This document shows, piece after piece, positions 29,401-41,400 of a stretch of 64,000 nucleotides of DNA. The DNA comes from Opisthocomus hoazin (Eukaryota; Chordata; Aves; Opisthocomiformes; Opisthocomidae), in the NCBI RefSeq assembly GCF_030867145.1, contig NC_134415.1, positions 15,416,417-15,480,416 on the forward strand, in the 5' to 3' direction. Positions within the stretch are counted from its first letter, which is position 1. Each line of letters begins with the position of its first letter. The position numbers and the translations under genes are program-made. Below the pieces are notes generated by a model. The model made no database searches, was not told the origin of the DNA, and was given only the letters and a program-made list of their open reading frames with translations.

Positions 29401-32400
29401 TTGAACATGAACACCAGCAAGTCTTTCATCGATGTAAATGCCCACTGCAGTTCCACAAGCAGTGTTTTCTGTAGGTACTGCAGTCTGTATCAATCTCTAG
29501 GGAAGGCTAGGGAGAAGTGTGAAGGAGTATCCTCATCTGCCACAACCTTGCAAGCAGTCCCCAAATATTTTAATTAATGAAGACAGATATTTCTACAGAA
29601 TAATTTATCTGACTTCAGATTTTCAGCCCAAGGTGAAAAAACTGTCTGTAAATGTCATTTTCTCTCCACCATCTATAAAGGGAATGTACACAACAAACTC
29701 AGCTGAATTTTGCAGATCAGGCAAGATGAATCTTACTCCAAAAGGCCATTTGCTGGTGGCCAGCTATAGCAGCTGCTCTAAAATATGACACCAGCTGACA
29801 CACTTTCATTGCTCAAGTACAGCCAGTAAACAGCTTGACAGACACCTGAAGAATCCTTAACCACCAGTCACCAACTAGAGCAGCCAGTTTATGACGAGTG
29901 AAAAACACTGGCTGCTCTCCAATGAAGACGGTCTTCATCTTCAAAGGGGGAAATGCATTTGGCTGCCAAAAAAACCTCAGCTGAATGAAAAGTAAGGCCT
30001 CAGTCACTCTGGCATCAAGCTTCTCCTCACTTAACACTCAAACTACGATGAACAAAAAACTACAACTGAATTCTAACCATCATTTTATGCTTAGGCTTAG
30101 GGAAAGGCACAGAAGAAAGCAATGCTGACTTTGGACTCAGCATTTCCTACCCTGAAGAATGCAACTGTGCAAGAAGCATGTCAACTCACAAAGGGCAGGT
30201 CACCACCTCTCTCAGTAACAAGAGGAACACCTCAAGCACATCCAACTTGGTTTGCAGTAACTGTACAGACACCCAGATTATAATGCTTATACTAGTGCAC
30301 TGTGACAGTGATTTCTCTCTCCCTGCCTCCAAACAGGCCCAGCAAGTGCCCTTCTAGCCAAAACGAGAGAGAACATCAAAGCACACTATTAAAAATAGTG
30401 GAACATGATGCAAATATGCATTTGGCTGTAATGAAAAAGATCATCCAATGCCATCAGGACACAAGCTGAAGTGATCTCTGACAACCTGCTGTCTGCAAGC
30501 AATTTCTAGCTAAGAATGAACTGACTGAACTGGCTGGAACAAAGCATTTTTACCTGGCAGGTTGGCAAAGGACAGCCAGTAATGGCCTGGCTCACGCACT
30601 ACTCTGCTACAAGGGTCAAACCAGCATGACCATGCTAACAACTGAGGTTAAAGTAATCTCTCACTCGCTGAAGAAAAAAAAAATGCAACTTCTCAGTAGC
30701 TTTGACAGCTTAGTTTTGTAAGAGAGAGAGACTTAAATGGATTTGATTAAGAAATGTCATACAACTCCTCCTTCACGTGAAAATGAGCAGAGTCATGCTT
30801 CTGATACAGGGCAGGCCTGGCTCTGTGACTTGTCTGACTAACCATTCAAGAACCAAAATTCAAAACTGCTACCAGGAGCTTCTTAAGCTTGTAAAATAAT
30901 GTAAATGTTCCTAACTGCACCTCTGGAGCTGAAGCATCTATGTCTTATGATTCAACATGAACAAAAAGGATTGTGCTCTCCCCTCCTCAGAACCACTGGC
31001 AGGCTCTATGTATTATTATACACATATTGCATGGGAAGAAAGAGCACTGGAAGAAATACTAATTGATTCTTTGGACATCTTTTATTGTCAGTGTTATGCC
31101 AATGCTCTTACTGATGTCTCATAACTTTTTTTTTTCCTGGACTTCTAAGAAATACTTGTGTTTCTTCCTCGAAAATCATGCAGCAGAGTGGAATTCATGG
31201 CCCAAGAGCCATCTCTCTAGCCCTACGCAGGTTTATTGCCAGGATCTTTCAAGGTTACCACATACTTCACACATCGTTAGTTTCATTGGCAAAACAAGAA
31301 ACAGACAAGTGCACCAGAGCGCTTGAGAATAATTTTGCTCTCTCCTTGGAGGCTACGCAGTTTCTAGCATAGGTTGTTCATGCTTTTCTGAGTAGCGTCC
31401 TTATGTCCAATACTCATTATATTTGAGAAATTCTGGCTCTGAAAATGAGAATGCTTACACATTTTGTCATTTTTATAATACACAAAAATAAGGAGAATAT
31501 TTCCCCTTTTTCCCACAGGATGTTAGCAACCCTTATCCCTCATTTATATAAGTACTGGATAATTACAATTCAGTCAACCCCAGTGGACAGCAAAACATCA
31601 GTTATATACGTAAGCTCAAATTTTATTTAAGAAATTCTTAATGATAATATTCAAGTTTATTTGTACTGCACATAAGGACAGCATTAAAATAATAACTGAA
31701 ATTTTATACTAACAATAATACTGTAACAGTCCATATGTCATAAGCAGATTTCATTCTTTACAATGTTTGGTAATTAATTAAAAATATGCAGAGGAACCTA
31801 AATGTTCATACCATAAATGAAAGAATTTGTAGTATAAGTGAAAATGAATAAATTAGTACACTCAGTTTAAATATCTAAAATGACAAGTGATGAGATCTAG
31901 CAGTATTTTCTGTCTCTAGAATGAAACAGTGATAACCCTAGGTTCACCATTTCTGATCAAAATATTTAGCCAATACCTGTCTAAATGTCTGTGCAAACAT
32001 TTAAAGTGTAAGAGGTCTGGGTTTAAACACAATGAAAAGCTTAACTGACCTGTACAACTGTAGCTTTCTTGTAATTCGGATGTAAACAACCGAATTTTAT
32101 CAACAGACAGAGACTGCACGTGCCATTTCCCACGGTTGCAGCTTCAGGGCAAGTCAAGCCTGAAGCCTGCGCTACCTGAGGGAGCAGGAGAGCAACAGAG
32201 GATCGCTTCAGCTGTGAACGATCTGCAACACTGCTCTACGCTTGTGCTTTGGCCACTCCTGGGAAGGTTTGCCAAAAATGTTAAGAATTCACAAATATAC
32301 CCAACAAACAGGTTCTGCAACAACTGACCTTCTAGCTAACAAGGTTAATATGCATCAAGTTGTAAACTCATCATCACAAACCTATAAACCGCCTAGGAGG

Positions 32401-35400
32401 ATCACGCAAAAACTCGTATTGTTCCTCGCCTCATGGGTGGGGCGCACCATCTCCATAAGGCACCCGGCCCCGCTGGCTCGAAGCGAGGAACCAAGGCAGC
32501 GACCGCCTCAAGTTTATTCCCGGCTAAGTGCTGCAAGTTACGGTATTACAGCTCAACTGTTAAATTAAAATCAAGACAGCGAGAAGAAAAAAGAAAAATT
32601 AAAAAAAAAAAAAAAAAAAATCAGAGAATACTGGGAAGGGAAATGCCTGGAACAGTCTATTTCAGCTACAATTGTACAGTTCAGTACTCTTTTTTTGCAT
32701 TATCAACAGCAACAAAACTTAGAAGTTTAATGCGCATCCGGTCTAAATTAAAAGCACTGTAGCTATCTTAACTATTCTACTTCTTTACCAAGAGGTTTGA
32801 CAAATAACATTCATTCTTCTGTTAAAAAAAAAACCCTCATGTGCAACAACATTGTTGTTTTAAGAAATTCCCCAAAAGACTTTAAGGTCGCACTACTGTG
32901 GACGAAAGGCTGAGGCAGTATTTTAGGTAGCACTGGATTAGAAGCAACTTTTTTTAAAACACTGTTGACTTCCTAATAAAAGCTTAGCAGCCATAACAAT
33001 ATAATCTAATAATTAAATTGCATCTTAGTAAATCTGGAGTTTACCAATGTTTAAAAAAGTGAACGGAAATTTACACTTCCTGGAATCAGCAACCACAATG
33101 ACAAGGATGTAACAAAGTACATTATATCTGCACACCTTGACATTACAGAACAGCAAGAGATTAAAACAGTTTATCTTTAACAGAAAATGTTTAAAAAGAA
33201 ACAATACTATGACTGCTAAACAAACGAAGCATGTTTAGTATCAACTTCTATCAGTTCCTGAATTCTACAGCTATTTCAAGTAAAAGCGTGTGGTTTGCTT
33301 TGTTGTTTTTTTTTTTAATTCTTAACACTCAAGAACTACAAAAAGCCTTTCCATTCTTTTCTTTAAAATATTTATCTTCATATTTTAAAAGTAAACCTCA
33401 CATCAAATTTACGGGCACTTGAAGGTCAACAGGTATCATTTGACAAAGTAAGAGCTACTCAGATGTGCGATTCTGCATATATCGCTTCCATAATTCAACA
33501 ACGAGGTCTTCACAGGTTGAGAGAAAACCTGGAAGAAAAGTATTGCAAAAAACAGGTAGATACCTAAAATAACTAAATACATATACAGATGAGTCAGCCT
33601 CGAACAGTCATTCTAACCTGTCTACCGAGATCTGCCAGAAGGATTCTGCAGGCTCCCGAGGTGCTCAGTATTTAAGATTCTAGCTGGCTCACCGAAGCAC
33701 GGCATATTTAAGTATATTTGTAACTCAGTGCAGGCATGCCTGGGGGCGGGGCGAGAGGAGAAGAGATAAAAGCAGGTACAGGAGAAAAGCGAAATATCAG
33801 TGGATCAGTACAACTGGAAAACAATTTTTCAGGCACAGTACTTAACATCGCAACACACACCCACCAGCACCCCCTGCAAAGAGAGGTTAGGCAGCTTTTG
33901 TAGGCACCTGTAGCCATTCGAGGTAACACAAAACTGGCGAGGCCACCGCCTGAAACGAGCAGCAGGCACCGAGGCGCATCCAGCTGCACCCCGCACAGAA
34001 GCGCTTCGTCCCGTTCATCCCCTGCACGCTTGTGCTGGATGGCAGCCCTTTGTGGGACTAAAGCACAGCACGATCTGCTGCTGGCAAGTTATTTTTGCTG
34101 GACTTCTCAGAAATGTCCCAAAATTGGCATCAGAGCTAAGCCCTGAAAAAAATAAACCCTCCAAAAGAGATCAAGGATTTAGCTTACGGTAAAAAAAGAT
34201 GGTTGAAAAAGCGATTTACTTACATTCTTCATCTCTTTTAAAAGATTGTTTGAAGAACAACTTCTTACCAGTGAATTCAAAACTCCTAATAGAATATCCA
34301 GAATCAAGAATTATGTAGTAATTTATTCCTGGCAATACCTTGCTTATTAATTTAATCATCTCAGCCAACAGGAAGACTTTTCTTTCTGCAGTTTGAAGTG
34401 TGTTACTAGGCAGTTCTCTGTTCAGATGGCCAGGCTTTCTTTTAGCCACTCTTCGGTGCTGCCTTTCACTGTTCTAACAACTGCAAACATCAAAATACTT
34501 GCTGAGTTAGCCAAGAAACATATATCCAGCTTATTTAACCATTCTTCATATGCAAAAAATTTTCTCTAATCCTCCAGTAATTTTTGTAGTATGCTTACTT
34601 ACGTGGTGAGAGTTAACTTTTTGAGTCCCAGGAGCATGCTCCATTTAGAGTGATGTAAGGACAAAAAGGAGAGCAAGTTTTAAACATGATATAATTCTAT
34701 AGGCAACACTGCAGTGACATGTCACAAAATAATTGCGTATTATGAGCTGGAGTCCAAATTGCAAATGCTCACATATAATTCCTTTCCACTTGCTGTACAA
34801 GAAAGGCAGAAATGCAGCAACAGCAGGCAGCACTAGGACTGATAAACAGACTTACAGCCCACATTTAAACTGAGACAATGGAAGTTCACAGGCTGAATGA
34901 ATCACTTGGGGTATAGCAAGACAAGGGAGAACAAATCTGGAGGAGATTTTTAGTTTTGGCTTTGGTAACAAAAAGAGGAGCGAACCAGACTTGACCACAC
35001 GAGCATTTGCAAAGGCAATTGGCACGCTCCCATTTCTCGCTCCTACAGCCAGGAGCAACTACTCCTTGTATTCAAGCATGCACCACCACCCTGAAGTGAC
35101 TAGAGCATCAAGTGAAACAGATACAAAAATAACTGATTTTGTTCTCACCTCCTGTTTACAAGCTTGGATATGAATATCATGCATGCCATTTTTGTTCCGA
35201 TGCTTTTGCAATCCTGCCCTATGTGACTGCCCTAAAGGGAAACATATTCCTGGCTAAGAGCAGAAAAAATGCAGTCTTTCCACACTGCGATCTTTAACTC
35301 CTTTGTCACTGAGTTATTTTCAAAATATTCTATATTAGTTAGCATACAGCAAAGTCTTTTCAAAGAGGAAAAGAACATCTTCTAGACCAACCCATCTAGA

Positions 35401-38400
35401 GGCTCATACAGAACAGGTCACTATGATAAAGTGAACCTTTGTTTTCACATTTCAGAGTATTTTTATTTCTAGCATATTATCTGCAAAGGTTGGATCCTGA
35501 GCACTCTGAAGTGATTCAGAAGAGTTGTTTCAGGTATCTAAGCATTTCTCAGTATTCAAAACCAAAACATAACAATCCTTCATCTATTTCCAAGTCAGTT
35601 CTTGCCACTTTTTAGCTGAGGAACTTAGAGAAAGGGGGACCTGACAAGGCCTGGTAGCCTTGTGAAGCCACATATGTGAGCAGGTTGCTGACGAATACCT
35701 ATTTTTTCAGAAAACGGTGTACAGATATCAATTTTAGTTCAGGCTTGGCATTTGTACAGCCTTATTTCTTTTAGCATTAAATTAAGGTAAACTAAAAGTC
35801 TCTGGAGATGCATGTGATCTTCCTTGGGGAATTTTACACAGCCTGTTCTAGAATCAGTAAATAAAGTTTCAGTGTCTACTGAAACGTCAGTAAAGGCTGA
35901 GTTATATTTGCAACTTATTGTTCAAATAATGCAAAGTTACTTACCCCTGATGCAATAAAACTGACACGAGCCAAGACCTTCAACAGAAAAAGGAGGGCTA
36001 CAATTTGAGTAGGACACAGAGACACCGATTTAAATTATAAATATGCACTAGTAAAGACACATAAGATGTTTCGTCATATGCTAACCTGACATCAAAACCC
36101 AAAGTTTTCCATCTAGAACACAACAACTTCTTCCATTTTTACTTAATTCAACAATTCTATAGCAAATCATGAAAATCAGAAAATCCTCTTTTTTTTTAAA
36201 GTATAACTTTTGGTGAAAAGTGTTTGTAAGCTTTAAAGTCCACTTGAAGACAATGTAACATCGCAAAACTCTCTGTTGGTGCCACATCAACACTTACAGC
36301 AGCACTTCCCTAAAAGAGTTAGGCCCATTTAAGAAACACATTTTCGTTACACTTAAACTAAATTACAGGTTTAACAGACTTGAGAAGAAGGGGAAAATCT
36401 GATGCTGGGAAATGCTTGGATCATTTATGCAATTAAAAATAAAAACAAATGACTATAAAAACCAGGTGCAAACCCACAAAGAATCAGTCAGTCTCATGAG
36501 TTTCTACTTACATTCTACTTCTCCACAAAACCTACAAATTTCTATAATGCAGCTCTTTTGTCACTGAATATTTACTCCCACTAGTCCTCCTGTCTTAAAT
36601 AAAACAAGACATGACAGCTTATCAATGACTATATTGGGATTAGCTGACAGTCATGCATAGAAGCAAGCAGGAAAGAAGAGTACCGAAGCTTCTCTTCTTT
36701 GCTTCACACGAATCTGGCAACTAGAAAGTTTGTTAAAAGAACTTTGCAAAAGAAAGGCTACCTGGCAGTCACCGAGACCCATTTAGCATCATCTTTCCCA
36801 ACTAAACACGCCTCAGTATTGTGACCATGGCTTATTTTCTTCTGCATTTCTTTTATCTGACGTATTTAAAACAATGAAGTTGAAAATACTGCCCTTCTGG
36901 GGTTGAGAGGAATTTAACATTAATCACTGTTTTCTTTGTAATATCTGTCCTATGAGAAAAAAAAAAAATTATCAAAGACTTCTATAGCACTTCTGTCAAT
37001 TCACCTTCCACAGAGAATCTCAGAGATTTGACCCACATCATCATATTTAAAATTCTTATACAAAACTTCTTCAAACTGTATTTTATCTTCTGTTTTATTG
37101 CCAAACCAAATCTTCAGGAGTTTTCCATTAAATAAATGATTTCCTCAGCTCGCTGCTCATTACCTTTTCTCTGAACTGTGTTTCCAGATTATCCAGCTAT
37201 CAGAACGATTTTCAACTAGAAACTTAATCCAGTAAGAGGACCGTTCTCTAAAAGCCAACAAACTGTAAATATCAACTATTTCTGAATCAAGTAACCAATG
37301 TCCTAAACCACACTATAAATAGCCACAGCCATCTGTCTGATTTGCCCCTTCTCCTCATTACTTTAACTTGTCTATCTCCAAGGACACAATCCGACCACAG
37401 AGCATGCCCAGCTTCACTGCCTGCCTCTTGCCTCAAAAGAGGAGCAGCAAGGGGGACGATCAGCGCCCGCGATCCCTCCCCCAAGAGCTAACATTACTAA
37501 ATCTGACTTCCATAACCGACCTCGAGTGCTTATCTATTATATCCATCACACTTCTTCTATTACTGTTGTTTGCTATCATTTAATGACATTTTATCTCATT
37601 TCATTAACTCTTTCTCTATCATTTGCGTGTTGTGTGGTTTTGTTTGTTTTGTTGGGTTTTTTTTGTTAAAAATATTTCTTGTAAGACCTGCCAAAACAAA
37701 GTTGTGGAAAGACAAACACATTTTATCCACCCATTCTCTGCACTTTACTTCCAAACCTTTTCAAAGGAAAGTGTAGCAAAGAAAAATAATTTTAACATAA
37801 TCCCAATCAGGTCCCACTACTCCAAACCAGTCCACTACTCTTAAGAAACAGTTATCAGTTAGAGGAAATGAACACTTTAGTACTGAAGAGGACAAGAGCT
37901 AGAAGATTCCTTAGCAGGATACTGGGTGTCTATATACACAGTTACGTACAGCATAGCAGTTTGTTGCAATTCAGAACATTTGTGAAATGCGGAGAAATGC
38001 CAAAGTCTGCAAATCAGCATTTTTGCCAGAAAAACGTGTGTCGGAAGCAAAACTTTCCACAGCAACATATGCACTGCTCACAAAGACAAAATTTCTAGTC
38101 AAAATAAAAGCCATACACACACACACACGCCTTCCAAGCTCACGCAGCCCAGACGCAGCAGAGCTCCACAGCTTCGTCACTTGCTGGGACACAGGCGGGC
38201 ATCGGCAGCGCCTGGCTCTGCAGGCTCCCAGCCGCGGGGGCAGAGCCCCCGTCGCTCTCTCCCAGGGGGGACAGATGGCTAATTGAAAGGGAAATGACAA
38301 CCGCAACAGAGAATCACCCCCAACCAGTCAGAAGATGTATGGTTTAAGGCAAGAAACCAATATGGATAAACCCTGCTGGCCTCAAGCAAAGATACAAATT

Positions 38401-41400
38401 TCAGGGCTCTGCATACGCATTCGATCAAACTCTGAGCTATATTGGGATGGGCTTGTCCAATACATAATGGCTACTTTGAAATGCCTCGGAAACACAGTCC
38501 AGAGAGATGCAGAATGAAAAAAAAAAAAAAAAAAAAAAGAACTTTAAAAAACTTTCGCAGAACAGGAAACCCTTTCTTGTCAACTCTCCCAAGCAGCTTC
38601 TAGAAGAACCAAGGAAAAGGAAAATTACCCATTTCTGAAAAGATATGAAAACAAATGATAATGCCATAAAACACAGTTTCTGAATACTAGAATGAGGATT
38701 AATAACATTAGTATTTATTCTAGTGAATTACTTCACAGGGCATCATGAAAGTTTATTCTTAGGATAATTTTTCAATCTGCAGATGTCAAAGACCATAAAC
38801 AGAAAGCAAGCATTAAAAACGAAGTATGTAATTAGCAGATAAGCATCTAGGGGCACACTGTACAAATCTGTTTTCATTCTGATTTGAAATACACAGCTTA
38901 TTAATAACACTTGCATAGACATAAATATTGAAGTCCCCTTTTGCCTTGAATGAGGAAGATTATATAACAGAGGCAACAAGAATTTTAAGAGTTTCAAGAA
39001 AAGTAATTAGAATATCAGAGTGAACATGGATATCTGCCAGGGAAAGCAAAACATCGGCACTTGATAAGAAGAACATCCTTAGAAAGGCAGTACTAGGCAA
39101 GTAACTAAGAACAGAAAGCAGGCTGCCCTCCCTGCCAACTCACATACGTTGCAAACTCGGGTGCATGTCACCTGAACAAGTATCACATAATGCAACAGAA
39201 AGGTGCTCTACCTGAATATCACATTTAGTTCCACACAATTAATCACAAGGAAAAGAAAAAGAGAAAATAAAAACAAGCCCAGAGGGGAAAAAGAGGAAGA
39301 TAGGCTATCACAACAGAATCACAGAATGGTAGGGGTTGGAAGGGACCTCTGTGGGTCATCTAGTCCAACCCTCCTGCCGAAGCAGGGTCACCTACAGCAG
39401 GCTGCACAGGACCTTGTCCAGGCAGGTCTTGAATATCTCCAGAGAAGGAGACTCCACAACCTCCCTGGGCAGCCTGTTCCAGTGCTCCATCACCCTCAGA
39501 AGGAAGAAGTCCTTCCTCATGTTCAGATGGAACTTCCTATGCTTCAGTTTGTGCCCATTGCCCCTTGTCCTGTCGCTGGGCACCACTGAAAAGAGTTTGG
39601 CCCCATCCTCCTGACACCCACCCTGCAGATATTTATAGGCATTTATAAGGTCCCCTCGCAGCCTTCTCTTCTTCAGGCTGAACAAGCCCAGCTCCCTCAG
39701 CCTCTCCTCGTAGGAGAGATGCTCCAGTCCCGAGGGTATAGCTTGACTAATGAACAGCTACAGAGCAGAAGCCAAGCAGAGTAACACTGTGGCATAAAGC
39801 ATATTTAAATATCATGGCAGGTAAGAAACTAGAGATAAAAAAGCGCCTACCTTTAAGAAACCAAATGAATTGCAGATAAAATATAAGGCATATTAAGACC
39901 ACCATACAGAATAGGTACCCTGCCACAGAGCCTCCCAAGAGGGCAGATAATCTAACATTTAAATTTACACTGGATGGAAGACTAGTAAAGTACAACCAGG
40001 AGCACTGCACCTTTATCACAAGAGAGAGAAACTGCCCGACCTCAAATTTCCATCATTCTGTTAAACACTCCCAAATATATAGGCCAATGAAAGGCTTTGG
40101 CAGGAGCATGGAACCGGTTTTTAATTAACGCTGCTGATCCTTCAGCTCTACACGTACAATTTCTAAAAGCCACCCGGTAGCTGCTGAACCCCTAACACGA
40201 ACCTCTTACACAGATCAAAGATCGTTCAACTGCAAATGGTCACAGCAGACCTAACGCCTGATGTCTCGAGAGACAGCCAAGAATTTTGCACCTTTCTGAA
40301 CACGGCCCCACAGCAGATAAATACTGTTACAACTCGTGGCAATGCCAGGCACAGCTAATTATAACTTTATTGAGATGTTTTGGCAAGAGCCAAAGGCGTT
40401 CAAGCAAACAACTCATAATCGGGTTATATTCCCACTTCTGTCACATACATGACTTCAGCAAATAGCTGAAATACTCTAAATACTCTTATACTTCCCTCCT
40501 GTCTCATCCATAACACTTACCAAGCTTTTGAGGGATACCTGGGGGAGAAGGGGGGGAAGGAGGAATAGCATGCTAGCCTCTGTTGAAGGGTATTATAAAT
40601 ATGTCAAGTGTTATTACTATTAACACACTGGCACAGTTTCTTAGGTCCCGTAAAACAGATTTTTTTTCTCCACAGCAATTGTTGACATCTGCATCAGCTA
40701 TGAAAAAATGTTACGATATTTATGAGACTCCACTGGACATGTGACACATGATGTTCTTCTTAAACACAGCTAAGCTTTCTCCATAGTATGCAATACTTTC
40801 TACATAGTATTTACTGGATGTAGTAAATAGAAACATGATTCAGTTACTAATGAGTTTTACACTGAATCATTGAAGTTAAAATAAAAATTACTCTTTTGTC
40901 CTCATGACCACCTCCTTTGAATTCCTACAAGGGAACCCGCAGCGAAGAATGTCACATCTGCCACTCTTCTCAGGGCGGTTGTTTGAAATTACAATTTAAA
41001 AGATGACTTCCCTAGTAATTAAAATAAAAAAAAAAAAAACAAACCAAGAACAGAGAAGTGGTTCACATTGCTAAACAGGTTCAAGTCTCTCCTGACAAAG
41101 GCAGTACTTTCAAGGAAAGATGCCAAAAGGAAAGAGATGGGCAGGAAGCAAGAGACAAAGAAAGGAGACCCAGAAAGGAAGCCGAGTAGATGCTTTTCAG
41201 TCTCAAACGTGACCAACTCGGAACCAAACAGCGGGCTGCTGGTAATGTGGACAGCGTTAAGGTTTACAACAGAGACTTTCCTGTAAACAAAGCGAAAGAG
41301 GAACAACAACGAAGGCTGCATTATCGACTGTCGCTCGAGTTAGCGTAACATGCCCATCACTTTAGAATTTGACAGCGATGGCTCCAGGCCAGCAGTTCAC

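Noticed and set aside
38330-38538. Possible retrocopy or SINE ending in A22
   Set aside because: The sequence upstream of the A run is not recognisable as an RNA gene, SINE or coding exon, and no flanking duplication was seen.
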